Source of the DNA: Sequoia sempervirens
Lineage: Eukaryota; Streptophyta; Pinopsida; Cupressales; Cupressaceae
Direction of reading: 5' to 3'
Assembly: GCA_007258455.2 (NCBI GenBank)
Contig: VDFB02047230.1
Coordinates: 161,146,635 to 161,210,634, forward strand
Length of the DNA stretch: 64,000 nucleotides
In this document: positions 11,152-22,002 of the stretch, piece by piece
How positions within the stretch are numbered: the stretch's first letter is position 1
Layout: each line of letters starts with the position of its first letter
Notes under the pieces: generated by a model
Database searches by the model: none
What the model saw: the letters and a program-made list of their open reading frames with translations, nothing else
Told to the model about the DNA's origin: nothing
Program-made: the position numbers and the translations under genes

Positions 11152-11931
11152 ATGGAAGATGTAGACAAATGGAAGATTGAAAAATTTGTAGGTCAAAACT
11201 TTGGTCTATAGAAGGTGCAAATGGAGTCGTTGCTCATCAAGTAAAATCTCTCAAATGCATTGGCTGGAAAAGCCAAAGGGAAAGGTTCTTTATCAGACGA
11301 AGATTGGGAGAAATTGGACAAAAAAGCAAGGGCAACTATTTTTCTTTCACTGTCAAGTAATGTTATTTTCAATGTCCTAGCTAAGAAGACAACATAGGAG
11401 TTGTGGGATAAACTCTCTTTAATGTATGAGATGGCATCGGCTTTGAATAAGGTATTCATTATGAAAAAGCTTTATAATATGAAAATGCAAGGAGGGATTA
11501 TGTCTAATCATTTAAATGAATTCAATACCTTAGTCACCCAGTTGATTTCTGTGGGCATTAATTTAGATGATGAAATCAAGGCAATATTATTACTATGTTC
11601 TTTACCAAACAGCTGGGAAGGTGTGGTGATGGCAGTTAGCACTTCGGTGGCTGCCAAAAGTAAATTAAAATTTGATGATGTTGTAGCCACTCTTCTCAGC
11701 GCAGACATGTGGAGAAAAAATCAGGAACCCTCATCTGGTGATGCATTAACTGCTATAAGTACTGGAAACAGAGGTAGGAGTCGAGAAAAATGTAAAAATA
11801 ATAATAGAGGAAAGTCGAAATCTGCACATAGATCAAAGTCCAAAGGTAGAAATGGTGCATGTTGGTTTTGTGGCAAACCGGGTTACACAGAAAAATTGTT
11901 GGAATTATAAAAAGGCATAGGATAAAGTCAG
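11152..11931 (+). pseudogene. Copia gag (UBN2-type) with broken zinc knuckle
   Basis: Starts at the ATG at 11152 (MEDVDKWKIEKFVGQNF), the usual distance after the primer-binding site. The capsid-like domain runs to about 11710, followed by a basic Arg/Lys/Ser-rich region. The CCHC knuckle reads CWFCGKPGY with Tyr where His is expected, and a one-base shift just after moves the final Cys to another frame, ending the main frame at 11910. Further stops lie near 11208, 11240 and 11396. The protein would package retroelement RNA in cytoplasmic particles; this copy cannot. Confidence 0.85.
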
Positions 11932-12450
11932 CAATAATGAAGGAAACACTGTAGCTGAAAAAGATGGAATTTTTGTTTTGGCTGTTGGTGACATGATTGC
12001 GGATTCACGGGTGCTTGATTTTGATGCTTCTTTCCATGCTACTTCATGCCAGGAGACTTTTGCAAATTTCAAAGAAGGTACATTCGGTAAGGTTTTTCTT
12101 GGTGACAATAAGGAATGTGAAATCATAGGTAAGGGTGATATAATTTTACATTTGCAAAATGACAATAAATGGATTTTAAAGGATGTGAGATATGTTCCAT
12201 TGTTGAAACAAAATTTAATTTCTATAAGCCAGCTTATTGCTTCTGGGCGTAATGTTAAATTTTCTTTAGACACTTGGAAAGTAACCAAGGGATGCTTGCA
12301 AAGGGAAAGAAGTTGGGTAATCTTTACATTTTAGAATGCCATGGTGAAGTGAGAGCTGCCATGATAGTTATGGACAACAATTCGGAAATTTGGCATAAGA
12401 GGCTTGGGCGTATGAGCAAGAAAGGGCTTGAAGTTATGCTTCAATGAGAT
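11932..12450 (+). pseudogene. Copia aspartic protease and GAG-pre-integrase segment
   Basis: The protease region reads RVLDFDASFHAT where copia elements normally have LDSGASxH. The catalytic Asp remains but the following Ser is Phe and the Gly is Asp, both explained by C-to-T or G-to-A change, so it should be inactive. Downstream PLLKQNLISISQL is the usual copia protease C-terminus, followed in another frame by the GAG-pre-integrase motif EIWHKRLGRMSKKGLEVM, which ends at a TGA near 12447. Confidence 0.82.
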
Positions 12451-12539
12451 CAACTTTCTGGCTTAAAATTGGTTGATTTGGAATTATGTGAGCATTTCCT
12501 TTATGGAAAATAGAGCCGGACCAGCTTCATGAGGACAAG

Positions 12540-13262
12540 CCATGATCAGAAAACTACTCCTTTGGAACTTGTACACTCGGACATTTTCGGTCCAATGGAG
12601 GTAACCTCTTTTGGAGGTACAATTATTTTGTTACTTTTGCTTGATGATTGCACTCGCAAAGTTTGGATTTATATGTTAAATAAAAAATCATAAGTGTTTT
12701 CAAAATTTAAAACTTTTAAGGCTCTTGTTGAAAACCAGATAGGGCATAAAATTAAATGTCTTAAAACTGATAATGGGGGAGAGTTTTGCTCTTCAGAGTT
12801 TGACAATTTTTGTGCAGACAATGGCATTCGTAGAATTAAGGTGGTCCCATTCAGCCCTCAGGAAAATGGTGGAGCTGAGAGGTTGAATCAGACAATTCTT
12901 GAGAGAGCTTAGTATATGCTCTCCAATGCAAATTTGGGGAAAGAACTTTGGGAAGAAGCGTGTAATACTACAGTTTATTTAATTAATCGTGCTCCTTCAT
13001 CTTGTTTGGATTTTGATATCCTAGAGGAGAGATGGCATGGGAAAAGAATTTCTTATCATCACTTGAGTGTGTTTGGCTGTGAAGCATTTGTGCATATTCC
13101 CAAGGAGCAACGAACAGAGCTTGATTCCAAATCCAAGAGGTGCATATTTCTCGGCTATGGTGAAGATCAATTTGGTTTTAGGTTGTGGGATCCCATCTCC
13201 AAAAAGATTTTTCGCAGTCGGGATGTTGTATTTGATGAAAAAAAATTTCTAGGTATGCAGCC
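12540..13262 (+). pseudogene. Copia integrase core
   Basis: The DDE residues are traceable: LVHSDIFGPM (first Asp), KTDNGGEFCSSEF (second Asp) and PQENGGAERLNQT (Glu). The C-terminal part SVFGCEAFVHIPKEQR and KCIFLGYGEDQFGFRLWDP is the characteristic copia integrase tail. In-frame stops are at 12691 (TAA) and 12910 (TAG). The role is to insert retroelement cDNA in the nucleus; this copy is interrupted. Confidence 0.88.
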
Positions 13263-13955
13263 ACAGGACAATGCATATCTAGATGTTGATTCATTTGATA
13301 ATGGCAATAATGTAGTCAATTCAAAGAGAAATGTTACAAAGGCATCTACTATTAGTTTTCATCCATCTTTAATTATTTCACAACCTCCAACAAGTGGAAC
13401 GTTGCCTTCCATAAGTCATCCATTGCTGCACTCTCATCTTACAACGCAACCCCCTTTGATTGTTTCAACACAGCCTTTAACAATTAATATGCAACCCTTT
13501 ATAGACTCTGCACAGCCCCTTAGTCTTCCTACGCAGCCATCATTTGTTCACTCACAACCTTCAATTATTAATAAGCAGCCCCTTTATACTCATGCGCACT
13601 CCTTGACAGGGCCTGTGGAATCTTCAACGTAGCCACCCTTGATTTCTACGCAGCCTCTTGCTGTTAATGTGCCGCCTTTAATAGTTCAAGCGTTGCCTTT
13701 TGGTAATGAGAGTACATCAAATTTGTTGCTGCCTCCTTCACATTCATCGATGCCTCTAGAATATGGTGCGCAACCTCATCAATTGGTCATTCGCAACCAT
13801 CTGCAGAGTGGTCACATGCAAGCTTTAGGAGACCATATTGGAGGTCTACACAAGCAGCATGTTGGAGTATATGTGCCAGAATAGGGGAGCGTACAAAACT
13901 AGGGTATTGAAGGTAATTTATAGAGTAATGAAGAGAATGTAGAACAAGAGGGAAA
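13262..13955 (+). pseudogene. Pro/Gln-rich linker of copia polyprotein
   Basis: Between integrase and RT lies an unusually long low-complexity linker made of short phrases ending in TQP or SQP about every 9-14 residues (TTQPPLIVSTQPL, SAQPLSLPTQP, NKQPLYTHAH). Linkers here are normal in copia, but this one looks expanded by internal repetition. Stops occur at 13630 (TAG) and 13882 (TAG). Confidence 0.7.
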
Positions 13956-13956
13956 T

Positions 13957-15607
13957 TTGCAGCCAGTGGTGGGTTCTCAATTAAGAAGATATGCTTGGGA
14001 AAAGAAGCATCCAACTAAATATGATGATTGTGAGTTATTGTTATCTGATGAGACAGAGCTTGTAACTTTTAAACAACCTTGCAAAGATGCAAATTCAGTG
14101 AAATGGATGGAGGCGATGAATGAAGAAATGAAGTCTTTGCGTGCAAATGAAACATGGAATTTGGTTCCTCTTCCGCCAAATTGGAAACCACTAAAAAATA
14201 AATGGGTATATTGTTTGAAAGAGGAAGACGGAGGTAATAAACGTTATAGGGCCAGATTGGTTGTGAAGGGTTTTGCTCAGGAAAAATGCATTGATTTTAA
14301 TGAGATTTTTTCACCAGTTGTGAAAATGCACACCATTTGAGCAGTGTTAGGCTTGGCAGTTGTTTGGGATCTTGAACTTGAGAAAATAGATGTCAAAGCA
14401 ACTTTTCTTCATGGAGATATTGAAGAGGAATTATACATGGAGCAGCCTGAAGGTTTTGCATAGCAGGGTCAAATATTTATATTGCAGATTGAAGCGGAGT
14501 TTGTATGGGCTCAAGCAAGCCCCAAGGCAATGGTATCTCAAATTTGATAGCTTCATGACTCAACAACATTTCACTCATAAATCAAACCCGTGCGTTTATT
14601 ACAAGAAACTTGCTAATTTTGAGTTTGTTATTCTTTTACTCTATGTTGATGATATGTTGGTTGCTGGTACTAGTGTAAGGATTGTTCGTGAGTTGAAGCA
14701 ACATTTATTTCAACGATTTTCTATGAAAGATTTAGACGCAGCAAAGAGGATTCTTGGGATGAATATAATCAAGGATAGAAATAAGCGAGAAATCAGATTA
14801 TCTCAAGAAAAATATATTCTGAAAATCTTAGATAGATTCAATATGAAGAATGCCAAACCCGTTAGTACTCCTTTGGCTGATCATTTTTGGTTATCCTCAG
14901 CTATGTGTTCTAAAATAGAAGAGGATAAAGAACACATGAAGGGTGTTCAATATTCATCAGCAGTTGGCAGTCTCATGTATGCCATGATTTTTACTCATCC
15001 AGATATTGTTCATGTAGTGGGAGTTGTGAGCAGATTTATAAGTAATCCGGGTAAATCACATTGGCAAGTAGTACAGTGGATCTTTAGGTATTTGAAAGGT
15101 ACTTCTGATCGTGTTTTATGTTTTGGTGGTAAGGACACTCACCTACGAGGTTAGGTTGATTCGGATATGGCTGGAGATTTGGATAAACGGTGTTCTACTA
15201 CCGGTTATGTGTTTATTTTTGCCGGGGTAGCGATCAGTTGGGTTTCTTGGTTGCAACAAGTGGTTGCACCTTCTTCTACCGAGGCTGAATATATTGTTCT
15301 CACTAAAGGAGCAAAGGAAATGATATGGTTGCAGCGGTTGTTAAGTGAATTATGGCGTAAGCAATCAGTTTTTACTCTGTTTTGTGATAGCAATACTGCT
15401 ATTCACTTGGCCAAGAATTCCGCCTTTCACAATCAGACAAAGCATATAGAGCTGCGATATCATTTTATTCACCATGTTATTGATAAAGGTAAGCTGCAGG
15501 TGGAGAAAATTGACACGAAGTTGAATCCAATTGATATGTTGACGAAGGTAGTACCCAGGGAGAAGTTCGAATTTTGTAGAGCTTCTCTTGGACTTGTCCA
15601 ACTTTGA
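13957..15607 (+). pseudogene. Copia reverse transcriptase and RNase H
   Basis: The RT begins with SVKWMEAMNEEMKSL and NKWVYCLKEEDGG, continues through RYRARLVVKGFAQE, and reaches the catalytic LLYVDDMLVAG near 14640, which is intact. RNase H follows with HWQVVQWIFRYLKGT, SWVSWLQQVVAPSSTEAEY and DSNTAIHLAKN, ending at 15607 (LVQL stop). Breaks: TGA at 14338 (likely from an Arg CGA), TAG at 14461, a frameshift near 14480, TAG at 15152. The enzyme copies retroelement RNA to cDNA; this copy cannot yield full-length product. Confidence 0.92.
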
Positions 15608-15666
15608 CAATAAACCTATAGTGTGGGGATATCTTTGAGCAGCTATTTGGTCTTCAAGTGGGAGAT

Positions 15667-16009
15667 TGTTGGGTTCGGTGAACCCAAAATCGGCAGTTTC
15701 TCTCACGTATTCAAAAAGGATGCCTTTTGCAATTGACTTCTTTTTTGCATGTATTCGCAAAATTAGAAGTTGACATTTTTTGATGGATTTTTCCATTTAT
15801 TGGAGATGAGACTGATTTATAAATACGGCTGCTGCTTGAATATGTATTATATTCAGAATTAATAAAAGAGATAATCCCTGAAAGTGGAAGTAGCCATTAT
15901 TGGGCGAACTACTATAAATCTTGTGTTCTTCTATGTCTTTTAAATCTTTAATTTTTGTTCTTATTTTCTGCAATTTCTTTTTCCTTTGCTTCTGCAATTT
16001 TTATCAACA
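15667..16009 (+). mobile_element. Copia 3' LTR
   Basis: 343 bp from TGTTGGG to ATCAACA, preceded by the polypurine tract aagtgggaga ending at 15665. A TATA-like tttataaata lies near 15817. The last 85 bp match the 5' remnant. Confidence 0.88.
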
Positions 16010-16734
16010 GCTTGGTCATCAGCAATAGGGCTTCTTGAGTTGCTCTGAGCTTGGCCTCCTCAACCTCTTCTACATTTTGAAAATCCAGCCAAGGGATTCC
16101 TAGTGTTGCTGGGAGAAGGCAAAGCAAGGTAGGGGACAAGAGGAGATGTAGAGGCCAGACTATCTTTTATAAAACACTCTTATTATGGCAAGCTCCACTT
16201 TTCAGGACAAATTTTGGGCCTTAAGAATGGATTTTGGGTCCTCCAGTACCACAAAAACAAATTTCTTGCACTTTTTGATTATACACGACAATGGAAAGTT
16301 GGGGCTTCCTCACTCAACATTACAGTTGAGATGCCAGTAGAGCAAGGATTAAAGCTCTGTGCAGGAGAACTTGCTGCTTATTCCTTTCCTAACTTGTTAT
16401 TTAGGAAGGAGAGGACACCCTAACTTGTCCCTTGTAGTCACATTCAAGGAGCATGCAGGCTTACATGCAAAGAAACACAAGATACCAAAGAGAGCAGAAG
16501 AATAGACTGAAGAGAAATGGGCAATCCAATATTGCGGTGCTTCTTCAAAAGATGCCAACACTAATGCTTCAAGGCAAGTGAAATGTGCATGGATTCCTAA
16601 GTTCATAACGCCAATAAGCACTTTAAAGAATAATTAGTCCTTGCCTAGATAAGTGTGCTGGCAGAATGGTGAAAATATGAGCTGAAATGTTTTATTAAGC
16701 AAGTCTGAGAAAAGATTCCCTAAACCTTAACTTG
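16010..16734. other. No gene recognised
   Basis: Flank between the copia 3' LTR and the LINE relic. Short frames occur on both strands (for example 16214-16423 plus and 16397-16621 minus) but show no family motif. It is probably part of the long intron or upstream flank of the galactosyltransferase. Confidence 0.4.
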
Positions 16735-17165
16735 ATGAGAGCAAGTAGCGAGAAAGATGGCCCATGGTTTTGATGCCCAAGTTGGCAAGTCAGTCCGCTG
16801 TGTGATTGCTTTCTCTTAAGATGAATCTAAGAAAGAAACTCAAAATAGGATGCAAGAAACCTGCCTTCCTCTAGAATGGAGTTAAGCTGCCAACTGCACT
16901 GGCACTTTTAACATGGCACGAATCACAACTGGCAAATCCTCTTCAATTCCAAGGCATTTTACCCTTAGAGATATTGTAAATTTGACATATTCAGCCAAAC
17001 CCATTGCTTCTGCCCTGTTATTGATATCATGCTAAGCTTGATTGAGTAAACCTGTAAACAAAAGCCTAGGAAGTAGTATAGAATGCCACCTACTCCTGCC
17101 AGACTTGGGTTGCCCCTGTAGAGGCTTCATCAAAATTATGCTTGACTAGGTGCACATCTGTGGCG
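16735..17165 (-). pseudogene. LINE (L1-type) RNase H domain relic
   Basis: The minus strand in shifting frames gives the plant LINE/RVT_3-type RNase H: HNFDEAS (first catalytic Asp), GNPSLAGVGGILY, NRAEAMGLAEYVKF, CLGIEEDLPVVI and ESNHTADXLANLG, in the expected order and spacing. At least two frameshifts and several stops are present. No reverse transcriptase or endonuclease of the same element is seen nearby, so this is a 3' fragment, as expected of a 5'-truncated LINE. It probably lies in an intron of the galactosyltransferase on the other strand. Confidence 0.68.
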
Positions 17166-17560
17166 AACTCGGGAATTCCATCTTTCATGTTAACTTTAAT
17201 GCTATTCCCTATATTGGGAAACTCTTTAACAATTTTGTTATTGATTTATTTGAAAGTTTCTAGTTGTTTTATGGCAGCTATTGTTTAAAAGTCACATGTC
17301 AAAAGCAACTCATGGAAGTTTCAGCCTACTTAAGAACTAAATCATTTGATGGTTAAAATTATTATCTTTTATTTTTATTATTCAGTTTAAAGTGAAGTAA
17401 TCATGAGGAGTTGGTCTTTCCATCATTAATATACCCATTCTTGATTTGGATGGTGATATACCTACATTAACTAGATTTCATCCTTGTCCCTTATTGACTT
17501 TTTAGTTTAGTAGAGAGAAAAAACAATGAAAGCTAACGTTGCTTTCATTACTGCTTGCAG

Positions 17561-18653
17561 GACAAGAACAAGAGAGTCAATGAAGAGCTGTGGAAAGAAG
17601 CACGGATGTATGGGGACATTCAGCTTGTCCCTTTTGTCGACTACTACAATCTGATTACATTAAAGACCATTGCTGTCTGCACTTATGGGGTAGGATCATG
17701 TTTAGAAAGCTTAGTGGTTTCTGTTGGGTACATTGTAGCACTCAACTGTCATTGTTTTGGATTGAGAAATATAACTTTATGGTGATGTTATATTATTTGA
17801 GTTTCTGTTAATCGAAATATACTTTATGAACCAGCAGATCAAAGATGTATCTGCACAGTATATAATGAAAACAGATGATGATACATTTGTGCGAGTAGAT
17901 GCAGTCCTCTCAGCTGTCATTAGTACAGGCACCAAAAAGGGTCTTTTGTATGGTTTAATGTCATTTGAATCTCATCCAGATAGGAATCAAGATAGTAAAT
18001 GGTACATAAGCCGAGAGGTATTATGAGGCATTTTATTTACAATTTGAATTTTAAAGCTGGAATTCATCCCGCAGTAAATACATTATGATTTTGTATAACC
18101 TGTTTGATGAAGGTTACCTTGTGTAAAATTATAATAACATGATTTCCCATTTAAATGCAGGAATGGCCTCAGGATTCCTATCCTTCATGGGCTCATGGTC
18201 CAGGTTATATTATTTCAAAAGATATAGCTGAATTTGTCGTCCAAGGTCATCAAGAGGAGCATCTTAAGGTCTGTCCTTTCTTCTTTTAGTAGTCATTTTC
18301 TATGATATTTGACACTGAAATCTTTATATGAAAGGCATTGAATTCTTGTCTACCTTGTTTTGTTGAAATTGGGTGCTGGAATTTTTGCTAGAAGAGACAA
18401 AACTATTTTATAGTTATCCAAATAAGACTTGCTGGTTTTGCAGCTTTTCAAGCTGGAAGATGTTGCTATGGGAATTTGGATTGAGGAGTACAAAAAAAGT
18501 GGTCAAGGGATTCATTACATTAATGATGATAAATTTTTTAACATGGGCTGTAGACGAGACTACATAATTGCACACTACCAAGTACCTGCAAAAATGATAT
18601 GTCTTTGGCAAAAGCTACGGCAGGGATCTGGTCCTGTTTGTTGTAATTTGTAA
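17561..18653 (+). CDS. Beta-1,3-galactosyltransferase (GT31), last four exons
   Basis: Four exons are inferred from GT-AG borders and an uninterrupted reading frame: 17561-17689, 17838-18017, 18161-18268 and 18444-18653 (TAA). All junctions are phase 0 and together give 208 codons without a stop. The text matches plant GALT-type hydroxyproline O-galactosyltransferases of the Golgi, which add galactose to arabinogalactan proteins or N-glycans: [33 protein letters not shown] (the DxD metal/UDP-Gal motif), [42 protein letters not shown], and a Cys-rich end PVCCNL. The N-terminal anchor, any galectin-like domain and the start of the catalytic domain are not found upstream within the window; conifer introns can be very long, so they may lie out of view or be lost. 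This is the best candidate for a living gene here. Exact paralogue unknown. Confidence 0.88.
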
Positions 18654-19471
18654 ATGGCACCTTGTGCTTGATTGTATATTAAACCCTGCTTTTGAAAGTC
18701 TTCTGGATAAGACGAGGCTAGAGCTGTTCAAGATTCTTTCCACACTAACAAAAGAAGTAATATATACCGGGACAAAATCTGTGCATATTGAGTAGAGGCA
18801 TGCACCCATTCAATCATAGCAAGCTGGCCTAGCGATGCTGCAGATGGAGTGATCAGCATTGAATGTAATATTTGCTAACCTTCCTTGAAGACATTTTGAA
18901 CACACAATATTTCCAATGTCAAAAGAATACAAGAATATTTGCTAACCTTCCCGAAGGTACCCATTTATAAGGCTTCTCATATTCTCGTGGCAATTGTTCC
19001 ATTTCTTTATGTGCAGAATACATTTTTATAGTGGATTAAGAATAAAAATATAGAGGATACACAACAGGATCAACAAGAATCAGCAGACCAGCTGCATAGC
19101 CAAACTATCGCAATCCAATGAGGCTCTGTCAAACAACCGCAGCCCAATGAGGTGCTGTCACAGAGACATTAAACTAAAAACAATATAAACAGCAGTGCAG
19201 AGCCCAGAAGATACCATCAAGCAGCATATGTAAGACACACTGTTCAAAGGCAGCATTACAGCATTCACGGCTAATTTACAGTCCCCCAAAGTCTGAAATA
19301 CAAAAAACTGATAAGAAAAACAAAGAATGATACGCTTAAAGAACGAATACTTTTATAATGGGCCACCAGAGAATATTACACACTTAAAAGAATGAATACA
19401 TCTATAATGGGTTATTTTAGCTCTAATCTAACATAGGTCATGATCTTATGAACTATTTTCAGGGGCATTAG
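18654..19471 (+). other. Galactosyltransferase 3' UTR and downstream flank
   Basis: Follows the TAA at 18651-18653. No coding motif. Two near-identical phrases ttgctaaccttcc (around 18870 and 18939) mark a short direct repeat, as do two copies of caatgaggctctgtca / caatgaggtgctgtca (near 19116 and 19146). A precise poly(A) site cannot be assigned. Confidence 0.45.
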
Positions 19472-19808
19472 GCAAATTCACCACCAACAATTCATCACGG
19501 AAAATTCACTGTCAGCAATTCACCGCCATGACAAATTCACTCATGGAAAATTCACCACCAGCATTTCACTGCAGAGGAAAATTCATCGTTTTGACATTTT
19601 TAATATATATTTCCAAGATTTTGAATTTTTTTTTTCAAAAGAATAATGGAGGTCTGTATTTCTTTTCTCTTATTAATGCGGTGAATTTTCTTGAGGTGAA
19701 TTGCTGGCGGTGAATTTTCTTGAGGTGAATTGCTGGTGGTGAATTTTCCGACGGTGAATTGCTGGTGGTGAATTTTCCCGCGGTGAATTGCTGGCGGTGA
19801 ATTTTCCT
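19472..19808. repeat. Foldback element with 29-bp repeat arms
   Basis: The right arm (19680-19808) is four tandem copies plus a part copy of a 29-bp unit, GGTGAATTGCTGG(C/T) followed by GGTGAATTTTC and four variable bases. The left arm (19472-19588) is the same unit in reverse complement (aattcaccaccaacaattca ... gaaaattcac), more diverged. About 90 bp of AT-rich spacer separates them. RNA from either strand would fold into a long hairpin. No coding potential. Confidence 0.8.
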
Positions 19809-21640
19809 AGAACCATTTTCTGGCCTCGGAAGGCAAGCAAGATGATATGTGCATAGTACATGACGCAGTCTAGATATGGAATCTTATCAGACAGCCAAAT
19901 CTAGCAGCTAAACACACAAAATTCACAATATGAAAATATAATTTGCAGTTTTATTCAAATCTAGAAAATAACATTATAGTCATTCAAAGAGTACAATCAG
20001 ATTTTTTTAAATAAAAAATTGTCGAACAACCAAAAATAAGAAAATTATCCACCCTTTTCCTTGTTCTCAATCTTTGTTCTGCTTCGTTCTTGGTCTCTGC
20101 ATTTTTCTTTTTGTTCCCCCACCTCAAGCAAATCTTTCTCCTTCCTTAAATTTGATCTCAATCCATTACACAGAATATTCAGATGTAATCGATTCTGAAG
20201 GTTTGAGGGGATCTTGAAACCTTGTTGGCTTCTGACAACGATTTTGAAACATAAACAAAAATCCTTTATTCAAACTTCCAACATCCTCATCGCGTCATTT
20301 ACTTCATTCTTTACAAAGTTTGTGAGTTGCTTGTTGGGCATTGATGAGGTTTTGACAGTCTCGTCGGGCACGCTAATGAGGTTGTGACAACCTCGTTGGG
20401 CACCGACGTTCGTCCCAAAACTAACTTCAAATGTTGAAATTTGTAAACACTTTTCTTTGTTTTCTTGATGATGTCGTTAGCAATGTTGTCAAGAAATCCT
20501 CAGCTTGGCTTTCTTGCGAGGTCTTGAAAATTCTTTCGGACGCTCACAAGTTTGTGACAAGTTAGTTTTTGCTAAGGGATAGGAGCCCATCGTGGGTATA
20601 GATTTGGACAGCCTGGGGCCCACCGTTGGGCAATATATATGCCAATGAAAATTTCAAATATGCTTTCAAATATGATTTGACAGATTCATATTAAATTCAA
20701 AATATGTCCTATCATAGGTAGATCTTTTCTTGTCACCTTCTCAATAGTTGGTAAATGCAACTTGACAATTATTTGCCACCTCCACAATATTACATGAATG
20801 CATCATGATAAACTTATTTCTACAATATAAATAATCTTTGCCACCTTCCCAATAAAAGGTTCTTGTAAAGGGATATTTTATTATCCAAAATATGTCTTAT
20901 TGCATTAAAAGTGAGTTGACATGTACATAAGACATTGCCAACTGGTTTAGTTCCAAATATATTTTAACAAAATACATTTCAACATGTTCCATTTCTCATC
21001 TTCTTTTTACAAACTACTAGTTCTTGGGTGTCCATATTAACCAATCTTTTTTCAAATTTGCCTGCAAAATTGAAAAAAACGAACTCTCAATCTCACAATG
21101 CATTGCAATTTTTCATTATAACACGTAATTATTAGATTATTATTTACAAATCAACATAAAAAACAATAATCATAATAAAAATTTAAAACTAGGTAGAATT
21201 CAAAAAAATATTAATATCATTTCAAATCACTAACCAGAAATCCTACGTACCCATGAAGCTATCACTTCTACCATTAATCCATTGAATGCAGATCAAATTC
21301 TCTCCCATAATTCAAAATTATCCACTTGCTACCAATTCAAATTCTATAAACCTATTCATGCAAGCAATCCTTAATTGTGTGATGCAAGTTACAACTGAAG
21401 AAATTCAAATTTCTCATTTTCTGCTAGATACTCCTGAGCGATGATGACCTCCTCCAAATCGATGCAGTCTCCTCCTTTAGCTTCTATGGTAAGTCTCAAT
21501 ACCTGCCTTTGCAATAATACAAACTGCATTCCATATACAACTACTGTGTGAAATTTCCTTGTCCATTTACATTTAAATGAATCAAAGACTTGTTAATTTT
21601 CATAGCCATACTTTATGTTGTCATTAGCTAGTCTTCCTTA
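19809..21640. other. No gene recognised; short tandem repeat at 20335-20410
   Basis: AT-rich. Around 20335-20410 a unit of about 32 bp repeats 2.5 times (gttgggcattgatgaggtt, gtcgggcacgctaatgagg, gttgggcaccgacg), with a weaker third block near 20537. The rest shows no motif. It may be diverged LTR sequence. Confidence 0.4.
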
Positions 21641-21958
21641 AAGCTTAGTGTTATGGTTCAAATATTTCCAACCTTTTCCAATACAAAATTACGATACATA
21701 TATTTATTGCACGAATACATATGTACTTATGTTTCCTATAGCCCTGTTCGTTTTCATGAAACTTTCATATTTATCTATCTCTGCAATATATATATATATA
21801 TGTACACTGCATACTGAAATTTTTATAATACTGTTCAGTTCATCAGTAGTATGGTTCAAATTTTTCCAACCCTTTTTAATACAACATTGTGATCATATAT
21901 ATATATATACAAAGATACATAGATATGTAAATTACTTATAGCCTTGTTCATTTACATT

Positions 21959-22002
<44 letters not shown>

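Larger units (their letters stand above)
11005..16009 (+). mobile_element. Ty1/copia retrotransposon, Tork/Tnt1-like, 5'-truncated and dead
   Basis: Order on the plus strand: 85-bp 5' LTR remnant, Met-tRNA primer-binding site, gag, protease, integrase, RT, RNase H, polypurine tract, 343-bp 3' LTR. Integrase before RT defines copia. The gag wording (DEDWEKLDKKARATIFLSLS, QLISVGINLDDEIKAILLL) resembles Tnt1/Tork gag. Breaks include a gag frameshift near the zinc knuckle, an altered protease triad, stops that are mostly TAG/TGA, and a frameshift in RT near 14480. No target duplication can be tested because the 5' end is missing. Confidence 0.92.
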
